In this document: positions 43,465 through 51,722 of the stretch, in pieces
Position numbering within the stretch: the stretch's first letter is position 1
Layout of the letters: every line of letters starts with the position of its first letter
NCBI RefSeq assembly: GCF_049846925.1
Contig: NZ_JBNCMT010000025.1
Coordinates: 1-64,000 of the forward strand
Reading direction: 5' to 3'
DNA from: Brevibacillus_H sp049846925
GTDB lineage: Bacteria > Bacillota > Bacilli > Brevibacillales > Brevibacillaceae
Length of the DNA: 64,000 nt
Notes under the pieces: model-generated
What the model saw: only the letters and a program-made list of their open reading frames with translations
The model's database searches: none
Told to the model about the DNA's origin: nothing
Translations under genes and position numbers: made by a program

Positions 43465-44388
43465 TCACAAATTATTCGATAAATATACGACGACTGTCAC
43501 CGTGATACTGCTCACTAGAGTAGAAAGCAAAACGGTTTGTGCAGCGTATTCAGGGTGGTTGTTATATTCCAAGGCGAACAGGGCACTGTTCCTCGATGAA
43601 GGAAATGAACTGGCAATAAACAACGCCTGTGCAACCGTTCCCTCTAACCGTAAGCAGTATATCAGGATAAAGGCAACGACTGGGGAAAGAATCAGCCGGC
43701 CCGTCAAACTGAGAAACAGCGGCAATGTTATACGGGTTATTTTCAAATAGGCGCTCTGTGCTCCCAAAGTCAGCAGTGCCATTGCCAGAAATGCGTTCGC
43801 TACATTTTCAATCGGGTTCCAGATGAATAAAGGAAACGTTATCGAGAAGTAGTTGCAAAGTAACCCCAGCAATAACGCATACAGGATCGGCAGTTTCAGG
43901 AACTCGGTGATGATCTTGGAAGTCTGGCTGTGTTGTGTCGAAACGGAATTGAGCAATCCGTATGTATACGTAATGAGATTTTGAAAAATCATGACGATGA
44001 CCTGAATCGATGCTCCTACCGGATTGTTTTGAAAAACAAGCTGGCTGACAGGAAGCCCGAAGTTGCCTGAATTATTGAGTACCACACTATTTTTAAATGT
44101 GGCGGAGAGACCTTTATCAAATCTTGCCACTTTGGCTATTCCATGAGCCAGAATCATGAGCGACAGATTTTGCAGGAGTAAAAAACCGATAATGGCAACC
44201 AGCATTTCTCCCGCCATTTTGCTTTCGTACACATTGACAAAGCCAATCGCTGGCATCAGGAAGTAATTGCTTAGTTTTGACAAGGTGTTCATATCAAAGG
44301 AAAATTTTCTATGGAGAAAAGCGCCTACTACGATGAGTGCGAAGACGGGCAAAATGACATTTAAAACGATAAGTCCTAATACTTCCAA
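43465..44388 (-). CDS. AEC family transporter (second copy)
   Basis: A TTG at 44388 is chosen, with GGAG six bases upstream, giving EVLGLIVLNVILPVFALIVVG at the N-terminus as expected for AEC proteins; the ORF runs 42 codons further without hydrophobic or ribosome-site support. The 307-residue protein has about ten membrane segments and the motif VVLNNSGNFGLPVSQLV in the first half (N-x-G-N-F/G-L-P). It is only distantly like the AEC protein at 19706-20647. Likely exports or imports a small organic anion. Confidence 0.83.
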   Translation of the reverse strand: MEVLGLIVLNVILPVFALIVVGAFLHRKFSFDMNTLSKLSNYFLMPAIGFVNVYESKMAGEMLVAIIGFLLLQNLSLMILAHGIAKVARFDKGLSATFKNSVVLNNSGNFGLPVSQLVFQNNPVGASIQVIVMIFQNLITYTYGLLNSVSTQHSQTSKIITEFLKLPILYALLLGLLCNYFSITFPLFIWNPIENVANAFLAMALLTLGAQSAYLKITRITLPLFLSLTGRLILSPVVAFILIYCLRLEGTVAQALFIASSFPSSRNSALFALEYNNHPEYAAQTVLLSTLVSSITVTVVVYLSNNL

Positions 44389-44524
44389 GGCTTTCTCCCC
44401 TCTCCTATGACTGAAATGGTTTTGTTCTGTCATTTTAGCGGAAAGCGGGAAAGAGAAACACGATAAATGAATAAGTTCTATTAATTGCATTAAATTCATT
44501 AAATTTTCTGTCAAAACCCAAAAA

Positions 44525-44562
44525 AAGCCACCAGGAATGGATTGGCTACCCCCTGGTGGCTT
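44525..44562 (-). terminator. Terminator of HPPD gene
   Basis: AAGCCACCAGG (44525-44535) and CCTGGTGGCTT (44552-44562) form an 11-bp stem; A6 gives a U tract on the minus strand. Confidence 0.88.
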
Positions 44563-44586
44563 GTGTTCTCTTATGATTGTGCTCCT

Positions 44587-45678
44587 TTATAAATTTCCAC
44601 GTAACTCCTGCTCACGCTCCAATGCTTCAAACAGCGCTTTGAAATTTCCGTTACCAAAACGTCTGCTTCCTTTGCGTTGGATAATCTCAAAAAACAGGGT
44701 CGGTCTGTCGACCAGCGGCTTACTAAACAACTGAAGCAAATAGCCTTCATCATCACGGTCAACCAGAATGCGCAACCCTTTCAGTTGCTCCATGTTCTCT
44801 TCGATGGCACCTACCCTCTCTTGCAATTCCTCATAGTAGGTATCAGGCACATACAAAAAGTCAATTCCGTTGGCACGCAGCTTGGAGACAGTATCGACAA
44901 TATCGTTGGTCAAAAGAGCAATATGCTGGACGCCAGGTCCTTTGTAGAAGTCAAGGAACTCCTGAATTTGAGATTTGCGTCGTCCCTCTGCTGGCTCGTT
45001 AATCGGGAATTTGATCCGTCCAGTACCACTTTGCATCACTTTGGACATCAAGGCAGAGTATTCGGTTGAGATATCGTCATCATCGAAGTTTTGAGTAGCT
45101 GTAAAGCCCATGACTTTTTCGTAATAGCCAACCCACTCATCCATCACCTCTACATTGCCGACAATGTGGTCAATGCCAATCAAACCCGTGCTCTCTCCCT
45201 TGAAAGGCGATTCATATGCCTTGAATTCGGGGAAAAACGCTCCCTTGTAGTTGCTTCTCTCGATAAACGAGTGGATGGTGTCACCATACGTGGCAATGGT
45301 AGCTTTTTTCACTGTTCCGAATTCATCCGAGTATTCGGTTGGCTCACTGATTGGAATGGCTCCACGAGTTACTGCTTCATGGAATGCTTTTTCACAGTCT
45401 TCGACACGAAGAGCGATATCTTTTACGCCCTCACCATGTTTCCTGATGAATTCAGCAATCGGATGTTCTGGGGCAAGTGCGCCGGACAGGACAAAGGTGA
45501 TGTGATTTTGTTTCAGTACATAGGAAACCTTTTCACGAGAGCCTGTTTCCAAACCGGCATAGGCAAACGCTTCAAAGCCAAATGCTTTCGTGAAGAAATG
45601 CATAGCCTGTTTGGCATTGCCTACATATAGCTCCACATAATCCCAATCCTGAATTGGAAAAAAGTCAGTTGTGCTCAT
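44587..45678 (-). CDS. hppD: 4-hydroxyphenylpyruvate dioxygenase
   Basis: The 363-residue protein is full length, with two vicinal-oxygen-chelate domains. The iron ligands are in IDHIVGN (His near 170), GVQHIAL (His near 250) and the C-terminal FFEIIQRKG (Glu near 330); the C-terminal helix GNFKALFEALEREQELRG closes the active site. It converts 4-hydroxyphenylpyruvate and O2 to homogentisate in tyrosine breakdown. No homogentisate dioxygenase is in the window. The promoter holds a cre and an Fnr-type box. GGAGG precedes the ATG. Confidence 0.95.
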   Translation of the reverse strand: MSTTDFFPIQDWDYVELYVGNAKQAMHFFTKAFGFEAFAYAGLETGSREKVSYVLKQNHITFVLSGALAPEHPIAEFIRKHGEGVKDIALRVEDCEKAFHEAVTRGAIPISEPTEYSDEFGTVKKATIATYGDTIHSFIERSNYKGAFFPEFKAYESPFKGESTGLIGIDHIVGNVEVMDEWVGYYEKVMGFTATQNFDDDDISTEYSALMSKVMQSGTGRIKFPINEPAEGRRKSQIQEFLDFYKGPGVQHIALLTNDIVDTVSKLRANGIDFLYVPDTYYEELQERVGAIEENMEQLKGLRILVDRDDEGYLLQLFSKPLVDRPTLFFEIIQRKGSRRFGNGNFKALFEALEREQELRGNL

Positions 45679-45691
45679 TCACTCAGCCTCC

Positions 45692-45747
45692 TGTGATAAA
45701 TATCACATTTTTCTTACAATTATAATGGAAGCGCTTACCAGTGCAAG
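45692..45747 (-). promoter_or_regulatory. hppD promoter with cre in spacer and Fnr-type box downstream
   Basis: On the minus strand TTGCAC (45741-45746) and TATAAT (45719-45724) are 16 bases apart. The spacer holds TGGAAGCGCTTACC (plus strand 45726-45739), 12 of 14 matches to the CcpA cre consensus TGWAARCGYTTWCW. TGTGATAAATATCACA (45692-45707) just downstream of the start point is a perfect TGTGA-N6-TCACA box of the Crp/Fnr type. Confidence 0.7.
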
Positions 45748-45901
45748 AGTGTGGGGTGACGCTTAAAAGCTTTTATCCATTAAAGAAGTCCTCTAGTATT
45801 CTACGCCACTCTTGAAACCACTCCAAAACAAATGGGAATCTATGGTATGATTGAATTATTGCTATTCTCCATTTCTGCTGACCATTGAAAGGAGCCACTT
45901 T

Positions 45902-46600
45902 ATGCAAAGTAAAAAAAGCAACTGGAATTCGAGTGTTCTAAAGCAATGGAATCACAACGCCGCCGATTGGCATTCTCGCAGCGAAAATATGTGGGAATCC
46001 GGCAGCCGTAAAACAGTACTCCCCCTCTTTACAAAGCTGGTTCGTCCTGAATCAGGGGCTGTTCTTGATGCTGGTTGTGGAGATGGCTATGGCAGTTGGA
46101 AACTGGCGGTGCAAGGGTATACAGTTACTGGGGTAGATTTGTCAGAGGAAATGGTGGAGCTTGCCAGAGAGAGGTTTCAGCCACAGCTTGCTCTTTCATT
46201 CGACACAGGTGACGTCACTCAGTTGCCCTATCATTCATCTTCCTTTGCCGGTATACTGGCAATTAACGTAATTGAATGGACAGAATCTCCTCTCTACACA
46301 TTGCACGAATTGTCACGGTTGTTGAAACCAGGTGGAGTATTGCTCCTAGGCATCCTTGGCCCGACCGCTGCGCCACGGACACACAGTTATCGCAGACTGT
46401 ACGGTGAACCTACGATCCAAAACACCTTGATGCCATGGGAAGCCAGTCAGCTCGCACTGGAAAATGGTTTTGAATTGATTGTAGAACAGCCCGTGTACAA
46501 AGAAGGTGTAACTCCTGAGCTTGCCGAACATTTGTCACTAGAGCTTCAGCAGGCGCTCAGCTTTTTGACTTTGCTTGCGTTACGAAAAGTTTCCTCTTGA
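45902..46600 (+). CDS. Class I SAM-dependent methyltransferase
   Basis: ATG at 45902 follows AAAGGAGCCACTTT. The 232-residue protein has the Methyltransf_11 fold: motif I AVLDAGCGDGYG near 53, acidic motif VTGVDLSEEMVELA, and motif IV-like FAGILAINVIEWTE. It ends at a terminator shared with the convergent LysM gene. Substrate is unknown; small molecule or quinone-like acceptors are typical. Confidence 0.85.
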   Translation: MQSKKSNWNSSVLKQWNHNAADWHSRSENMWESGSRKTVLPLFTKLVRPESGAVLDAGCGDGYGSWKLAVQGYTVTGVDLSEEMVELARERFQPQLALSFDTGDVTQLPYHSSSFAGILAINVIEWTESPLYTLHELSRLLKPGGVLLLGILGPTAAPRTHSYRRLYGEPTIQNTLMPWEASQLALENGFELIVEQPVYKEGVTPELAEHLSLELQQALSFLTLLALRKVSS

Positions 46601-46625
46601 AGGTTTGTTACATACGAAAAAAAAT

Positions 46626-46663
46626 GCCCACCCGACTTGTACGTTCGCACAGTCGAGGTGGGC
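46626..46663. terminator. Bidirectional terminator
   Basis: GCCCACC-GACT and AGTC-GGTGGGC form a long stem with one mismatch, between convergent genes. The A8 run on its left gives a strong U tract on the minus strand. Confidence 0.85.
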
Positions 46664-46679
46664 TTCATTTTGTCATTTG

Positions 46680-47339
46680 TTACTTTTTCAAAACGTAGAC
46701 CTTTACGTTTTGAATCCCAAAATCAATCGCATGTTCCAAACCTGGAATGAAAATATCGACTTTAGGGCCTTTTACCGCACTTCCGATATCCACGGCTTTC
46801 CCCATTATTCCGCTGCCAATCACTGGATTCGCCTTGTACCCCGTTATGTAAACGGTAGAACCTAGTGGAATAATAGATGGGTCGACTGCAATACTTCCCA
46901 CTTTTAGTTGGTTTCCGAAATAATCCCGCCCAGCGTAGCCTCCGTTCTCGGCGGCCGATGCTGTATAAGCTGTTGCTTTGGCAGCAATTATCCGTTCATA
47001 GTGGACTGTCTTTCCTGCATAAGTGGTGACGGTCGGTACGGCTTTCGCTGCTTGTTCCTTTTTCTCTGCTGATAGCGCCTTTGGCTGAGGCACTTCTTGT
47101 TGTTTTGGCTGTTCTGGAAGTTGAATAACCGCTCCAGGAACAAGTCGATTCGGGTCTTTCTCGTCATTTGCTTTCAACAATTCTTTCAGTGAAAGCTGAT
47201 ACAACTTGGAGATTTTCCAGAAGGTATCTCCCTTTGCGATCACATGCGTGTCTTCAGCAGCAAATGCACTGGATGACATGCCCGTGAGTAACAACCCCAA
47301 GCTTACTGCAAGCAGGGTTCTGGAAAAGCTTTTCTTCAA
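46680..47339 (-). CDS. Secreted LysM and 3D-domain cell wall protein
   Basis: A TTG start follows AGGAGG at nine bases. The 219-residue protein has a signal peptide (to about AFA, 27), one LysM domain (about 31-75, HVIAKGDTFWKISKLYQLS) and a C-terminal 3D domain (about 125-215) with the three conserved aspartates in SIAVDPSIIPLGS, KAVDIG and KVDIFIP. This is the YocH/RpfB-type catalytic fold, a likely peptidoglycan lytic enzyme. It lies directly behind a c-di-AMP riboswitch, a known regulator of such genes, so its expression should fall when c-di-AMP is high. Confidence 0.9.
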   Translation of the reverse strand: MKKSFSRTLLAVSLGLLLTGMSSSAFAAEDTHVIAKGDTFWKISKLYQLSLKELLKANDEKDPNRLVPGAVIQLPEQPKQQEVPQPKALSAEKKEQAAKAVPTVTTYAGKTVHYERIIAAKATAYTASAAENGGYAGRDYFGNQLKVGSIAVDPSIIPLGSTVYITGYKANPVIGSGIMGKAVDIGSAVKGPKVDIFIPGLEHAIDFGIQNVKVYVLKK

Positions 47340-47353
47340 TTATACTCTCCTCC

Positions 47354-47576
47354 TGAGCCTACGAGGTTAGCTGTCGGATTCGGATTAAGGAGTAACCCGT
47401 TGCATAAGAGGAATTTCAAAAAGTCCGGAAAACATCCTCCTTTTTGAATTTGATCTTATCGCAATTCACCCCAAAGGATTTCAAAAAGCAGAAATCCTTA
47501 TTTGCATCCGCTCAAGTGATTGCCACTGAACGAATGCTTGTCCCCCGCACTTTTTCAAGTTTCGGCTAATTTTTTT
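47354..47576 (-). promoter_or_regulatory. c-di-AMP (ydaO-yuaA) riboswitch
   Basis: The minus strand carries the hallmark blocks of RF00379-type RNAs: GCGGGGGACAAGC (about 47549-47537), GGGGTGAATTGC (47472-47461), and GGGTTACTCC followed by CCGAATCCGACAGCTAACC and CTCGTAGGC (47399-47357). Only 17 bases including AGGAGGAG separate the aptamer from the TTG start. No terminator stem lies between, so control of the ribosome site is likely. Variable arms contain AAGGATTTC/GAAATCCTT and the 34-bp repeat at 47415-47448. Confidence 0.9.
47415..47448 (-). repeat. 34-bp short form of the palindromic repeat, inside riboswitch arm
   Basis: On the minus strand TTCAAAAAGGAGGA joins TTTTCCGGACTTTTTGAA with two bases between. 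The first block is identical to the left end of the 141-bp element at 21590-21730 and the second matches its right end at 17 of 18 positions. Confidence 0.7.
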
Positions 47577-47700
47577 TGCAAAAACGTACCGACGATTTCC
47601 AAAAAGTTGGATATGATCGCGGTACTCTATTCAAGTTAGCATAATGTTACCAGCACGCAAATGATCAAAATATGGTAATGATGGAACCTGAAGTGACTGA
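47577..47700. other. Region upstream of the riboswitch, promoter not resolved
   Basis: AT-rich sequence between the 69-residue gene and the aptamer. A T8 run and CGTACGTTTTTGC stretch occur on the minus strand, but I cannot assign a confident -35/-10 pair. No gene seen. Confidence 0.4.
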
Positions 47701-47910
47701 CTAAAATTTCTTCGCTTCCACAATTTGATTGATCTCGATCGATTGTCGCTGAACTTTCCCCCCAGGAATGGGACATTCGAACTGTAATGATTCAGAGCCG
47801 ATCTCTGTTAGTTTTCCCTTGATTGTCCGTCCGGTTTGACTGGTAACGAAGTAGTCCTTATTTACCACAAACAAAACCGGAGTGCCGTTAATCTGTATCG
47901 TCTTGATCAT
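47701..47910 (-). CDS. Hypothetical protein, 69 aa
   Basis: AAAGGTG precedes the ATG at good distance. The basic, beta-rich product (MIKTIQINGTPVLFVVNKDY; later IKGKLTEIGSESLQFEC) looks like a small SH3-like or PilZ-like barrel, which is only a guess. No signal or membrane segment. It lies upstream of the c-di-AMP-controlled gene in the same direction but is separated from it by about 360 bases. Confidence 0.55.
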   Translation of the reverse strand: MIKTIQINGTPVLFVVNKDYFVTSQTGRTIKGKLTEIGSESLQFECPIPGGKVQRQSIEINQIVEAKKF

Positions 47911-48003
47911 TTATTCCACACCTTTTTGAGAATTTCATATCGAATAACCATAACTTATTCTTGAGGTAGTTTCAATACAGATTTGAAGGTAATTTTACAA
48001 AAA

Positions 48004-48040
48004 AAAGACTACGGCCCCAAATCTGGCCAATAGTCCTTTA
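48004..48040 (-). terminator. Terminator of soluble MCP-type gene
   Basis: AAAGACTA-GGCC and GGCC-TAGTCCTTT form a stem with an internal mismatch and A8 on its left, giving a U tract on the minus strand. Confidence 0.8.
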
Positions 48041-48052
48041 TCACTACCTCGA

Positions 48053-48997
48053 TTATCCTTTAAGCATATTCTTCAGTTCTTTGACGCTCTCTTCCAATGC
48101 TTCGTCCACTACGCTTGCTTCTTTCACATGCAGGACAATTTGGTCGTGCACTTCATCAAGCAATCCCTTGGCTTGGGTGGTCTGCTCGGCAATATCATCA
48201 GCAAGTGCTTTCTGGTTGCGGATGATCGTCATTACACCGCCAACCTCTTCACTTACTTTGCCAAATGCATCTACGATTTCATCCATTTTCTCGGATGCAA
48301 CTTTTGTAATAGTTAAACCACTCTTGATAGCGGTAGTGCTTTTTTCAGAATTGGACAGTGCAACCTTGGTCTCTTGCTGGATGGTTTCAATCAGTTGGGC
48401 GATGCTTTTCGTAGAATTCGCCGTCATTTCTGCCAATTTACGAACCTCATCGGCAACAACCGCAAAACCACGTCCCTGTTCTCCTGCACGAGCTGCTTCA
48501 ATTGCCGCATTGAGAGCAAGCAAATTGGTCTGGCTGGCGATATCACTGATTACCTGAACGATGCTGGTAATCTCGGTGGAACGTTCCTCCAGACGACTCA
48601 TGGAAAGCGAGCTTTGAGCGGATTCCTGTTCCAATGTAGCTATGACAGAAACCACATCCTCCAACGCCTTTTTCCCTTCCTGAGAGCGGACGACCGATTG
48701 ATTGGAGATCCCGGTTAACTTCTCGCCTCGTGCGAATAACTGGTTGGCCGATTGGTCTGATGCTTCGCTAATGGATTGAATCTGTTCAACCGTATTTTTC
48801 ACCCGATTGGTTAGTCTGGCAAGCTCTCCATGTTGATTGTTTACGATTCCGTGCTGATGAATAATTCTGCCCATTCGTTCATACTGGCTTTGTATCTCTT
48901 TTTTGAGTTCCTTTTCAGCATTATTTACCACTGGCGTCGGTGCTTGAATCGTTGCTGCTACTTCTGCTTCCACACTTTTATTCTTTTTCCAAAACAT
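48053..48997 (-). CDS. Soluble methyl-accepting chemotaxis-type signalling protein
   Basis: The 314-residue protein has no membrane segment. After a short N-terminal helix it is a long coiled coil with the conserved MCP hairpin tip SDIASQTNLLALNAAIEA and ARAGEQGRGFAVVADEVRKLA near 155-195. The overall layout resembles the cytosolic YfmS-like receptors of Bacillus, which bind CheA/CheW. The N-terminal part may carry a sensor helix; no haem or PAS domain seen. It is 21 bases downstream of a membrane protein gene in the same direction. Confidence 0.88.
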   Translation of the reverse strand: MFWKKNKSVEAEVAATIQAPTPVVNNAEKELKKEIQSQYERMGRIIHQHGIVNNQHGELARLTNRVKNTVEQIQSISEASDQSANQLFARGEKLTGISNQSVVRSQEGKKALEDVVSVIATLEQESAQSSLSMSRLEERSTEITSIVQVISDIASQTNLLALNAAIEAARAGEQGRGFAVVADEVRKLAEMTANSTKSIAQLIETIQQETKVALSNSEKSTTAIKSGLTITKVASEKMDEIVDAFGKVSEEVGGVMTIIRNQKALADDIAEQTTQAKGLLDEVHDQIVLHVKEASVVDEALEESVKELKNMLKG

Positions 48998-49018
48998 ACT
49001 GGTCCCTCCAATATATAT

Positions 49019-49777
49019 TTACGATTGCACATCTCGATGCCCAAAAACTCTTGATTCCATCACTCCTGGATGTTGTTTCGCAAGAGTAAGCAAGTTTTCC
49101 AGGAAATAATAATGACCTTCTAACATTTCCACATCTTTGCGTTCAAACCGTTCTGCTTGCAGGAATTGTTGCATTTCAAGAATAAACCGATCCATTTTTC
49201 CATGAAATTCATTTGCATTGAGCATCTGATCGACTTCTGGGTACAAGGTCTTGAGACGGACAATTTCACTATGTACCTTCGTTGCCTCTAAAATGTACTG
49301 GTAGGCGCTTCGTTCATAGGAAGCAGAAGTAGCCAGACTCTCTTGCCTGCGAGATTCACGCAAAGCTGCGAGATACGTGATAAAATGAAAAATGGTGAGA
49401 AACAGCGGGCCCAAAAAAAGAATGATGCCGGCCTTGTAGACATGTTCATTACCCACGTTATAGATCATGAGAAACAAGTGAAACAAAATGGCTCCCAACC
49501 ATACATAGATGATGATTTGATGATTGACCAGACCTGCTTCCTCTTGCCGTGAAAAAACAAACGTCAGTCCAAGCAGGTAGAAAGCGAGCAGGGTAAAGCT
49601 TGCACTGAACAGTGCCATTTCCATCTCTTGCAACCATTCGGCTTGCTCAGGTATCTTTATAAAGAACTCAAACAAAAGTACGAAGACAGAAAAAAGCAAT
49701 CCCATTATCCAAAAAAGGCTCACGTCTCCATCCACGCGCTTTTGGGTTCTATGTTTTTCGACACGGGATACTTTCAA
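49019..49777 (-). CDS. Hypothetical membrane protein with C-terminal helical domain
   Basis: A TTG start with GAGGTG eight bases upstream. The 252-residue protein has about four membrane segments (about 22-40, 50-75, 88-105, 115-138) and then a cytoplasmic helical domain of about 110 residues (SAYQYILEATKVHSEIVRLK). No family recognised. It is 21 bases upstream of the soluble MCP-type gene; a membrane sensor paired with a soluble signaller is an attractive but unproven reading. Confidence 0.65.
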   Translation of the reverse strand: MKVSRVEKHRTQKRVDGDVSLFWIMGLLFSVFVLLFEFFIKIPEQAEWLQEMEMALFSASFTLLAFYLLGLTFVFSRQEEAGLVNHQIIIYVWLGAILFHLFLMIYNVGNEHVYKAGIILFLGPLFLTIFHFITYLAALRESRRQESLATSASYERSAYQYILEATKVHSEIVRLKTLYPEVDQMLNANEFHGKMDRFILEMQQFLQAERFERKDVEMLEGHYYFLENLLTLAKQHPGVMESRVFGHRDVQS

Positions 49778-49861
49778 GGTAATTTCACCTCACATACATG
49801 TGATCTTCGACATGGTTCTTCATTTTTCCTCTATTTCGATACCCTTGTTACGGAGGCTTAT

Positions 49862-51283
49862 ATGCAACGTCAATTACCCGTTCCATTTATCAATCGAATG
49901 CAACAACTGCTAGGAGAGCAGTATCAAACATTTCACGACAGCTACAGCCATTCTGCCTGGCATGGCCTGCGGGTGAATCCATTAAAGATTGATACAGAAC
50001 TTCTTCGAGAAATGGTTCCCTTTTCACTGCGCCCCGTTCCCTGGTGTGCGGAGGGATTCTATTATTCAGGGGAGGATCGTCCAGGGAAACACCCCTACCA
50101 CTCAGCAGGTCTCTACTATTTACAAGAACCAAGTGCCATGTCTGTAGCTGCGGCGCTCGCCGCCCAACCGGGAGAAGTTGTGCTTGATCTGTGTGCCGCT
50201 CCAGGAGGGAAATCAACGCAACTGACAGCAGCACTGCAAGGTGAGGGACTTCTCATCTCTAACGAAATCCATCCCATCAGGGCAAAGGCTCTCTCTGAAA
50301 ACATCGAACGTCTGGGCATAACCAATGCGCTTGTCACCAATGAAACACCGGAGCGATTGGCGATGTTTTTCCCGCACTTTTTTGATCGAATCCTGGTCGA
50401 TGCTCCTTGTTCGGGAGAGGGAATGTTTCGGAAGCTGCCAGAAGCCATCGATGACTGGTCAGAAGCCAAAGTGCTTAAATGTCATCTGATGCAAGTGGAT
50501 ATTCTTGAGGCAGCACATGCCATGCTGAAGCCTGGTGGAGCTATGGTCTATTCTACCTGTACCTTTGCACCGTTGGAGAATGAGATCACCCTTGCGAAGT
50601 TCCTTGATGCTCACCCCGAATACGTCATCGAGACCGTGCCACATGCCTCCTGTTTCTCACCAGGACATCCTGATTGGGCACCTGGTGCGGACCCCAGTCT
50701 GGCAAAGTCGGCACGTCTCTGGCCGCATTTATTAGAAGGCGAAGGTCACTTCGTAGCCAAACTGACCAAATCACTGGAAGAGACGGAATCTGCTGAAAGA
50801 CTGGCAGGCTCGAAACGACAGAAAGGCAAAAAGCAAGGAAAGCAAGCGGCTGCAATTTCCAAAGAAGCACTTGCTGCTTGGGCTACTTTCGCCAAGGATG
50901 CTGCTGCTAGTCTGGAAGGCCGTGTCTCCCCTGATTCTCTAATCTTATTCGGTGAACAGTTGTACCACCTTCCTCAAGCACAGTTGCCTCTGGAAGGGTT
51001 GAAAATTGTCCGCGCGGGCTGGCATCTGGGCACAGTGAAAAAAAACCGGATGGAACCCTCTCATGCACTTGCGTTAGCGCTACGAAAAGAGGATGTTTCC
51101 CGCTCGATTAACTTTAGTGCCGATGATCCCATGCTACTGCGCTATCTGAAAGGAGAAAGTGTTACCGTTTCCGGGAAAAATGGCTGGACGTTGGTTACAG
51201 TCGACGGATTTTCACTCGGATGGGGAAAAATGGTGGATGGACAATTGAAAAATCATTACCCCAAGGGGCTTCGCTGGCTGTAG
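49862..51283 (+). CDS. RsmB/NOP (RsmF-like) rRNA cytosine-C5 methyltransferase
   Basis: ATG at 49862 follows ACGGAGGCTTAT; a long in-frame extension upstream overlaps the divergent gene and is unlikely. The 473-residue protein has the Nol1/Nop2/Sun SAM domain (about 75-300): LDLCAAPGGKSTQL, DRILVDAPCSGEGMFR (Cys near 185) and YSTCTFAPLENE (catalytic Cys near 235). RsmF-like C-terminal domains follow, including a PUA-like end WTLVTVDGFSLGWGKMVDG. It methylates 16S rRNA cytosines. Exact target not resolved. Confidence 0.9.
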   Translation: MQRQLPVPFINRMQQLLGEQYQTFHDSYSHSAWHGLRVNPLKIDTELLREMVPFSLRPVPWCAEGFYYSGEDRPGKHPYHSAGLYYLQEPSAMSVAAALAAQPGEVVLDLCAAPGGKSTQLTAALQGEGLLISNEIHPIRAKALSENIERLGITNALVTNETPERLAMFFPHFFDRILVDAPCSGEGMFRKLPEAIDDWSEAKVLKCHLMQVDILEAAHAMLKPGGAMVYSTCTFAPLENEITLAKFLDAHPEYVIETVPHASCFSPGHPDWAPGADPSLAKSARLWPHLLEGEGHFVAKLTKSLEETESAERLAGSKRQKGKKQGKQAAAISKEALAAWATFAKDAAASLEGRVSPDSLILFGEQLYHLPQAQLPLEGLKIVRAGWHLGTVKKNRMEPSHALALALRKEDVSRSINFSADDPMLLRYLKGESVTVSGKNGWTLVTVDGFSLGWGKMVDGQLKNHYPKGLRWL

Positions 51284-51311
51284 AGTACTCTACCTGACAG
51301 CTTTGAAAAAA

Positions 51312-51349
51312 AAAAGGCCTACGATTCTGATTGGATCGTAGGTCTTTTT
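51312..51349. terminator. Bidirectional terminator
   Basis: AAAGGCCTACGAT and ATCGTAGG-CTTTTT form a stem with A10 to the left and TTTTT to the right, between convergent genes. Confidence 0.88.
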
Positions 51350-51353
51350 ACGC

Positions 51354-51590
51354 TTATCTGGTTCTTCTATCATCACTTCGATAGAGTAATCCATCTCGCA
51401 AATACTTGGTTATTTTCGAAACGGAGATTCCTGTCGCATTCGCCACCTGCATGGCATTTGAATTCGGATTGGATCTGAGAAAGTCCTTTACTAGTTTATA
51501 TTCACTCTTTTCCTTGTCATTGCAAAACGTACAATAATCAAGGTTAGATGGTTTCGGGCATCCGCAGACCGAACAAACTTCTTCGCTCAT
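51354..51590 (-). CDS. Small zinc-ribbon/HTH protein, flagellar-operon-protein-like
   Basis: ATG at 51590 has GGAG nine bases upstream. The 78-residue protein has an N-terminal C-x2-C...C-x2-C zinc ribbon (CSVCG...CTFC) and a C-terminal winged or MerR-like helix-turn-helix (QVANATGISVSKITKYLRDG). This resembles the YvyF/TIGR03826 flagellar operon protein of Bacillales, but it is shorter and not in a flagellar operon. A DNA-binding role is likely from the HTH. Confidence 0.65.
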   Translation of the reverse strand: MSEEVCSVCGCPKPSNLDYCTFCNDKEKSEYKLVKDFLRSNPNSNAMQVANATGISVSKITKYLRDGLLYRSDDRRTR

Positions 51591-51722
51591 CGACAATCTC
51601 TCCCCTTGTAATAACGGTCCTGTTGTACTCTCTATTTTTTCTAGTTCCCGTTTCCCAATTCTCCCAAACTACTAAAAGTAATTTTACTTCTATTATGGGA
51701 AAAACGCCACAAGGGATTCTAA

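Noticed and set aside
14390..44562. Similarity of the terminators at 14390-14422 and 44525-44562 (GGCTACC / GCCAC arms)
   Set aside because: Only the short GC arms resemble each other; this is expected by chance for terminator stems and does not extend into the flanks.
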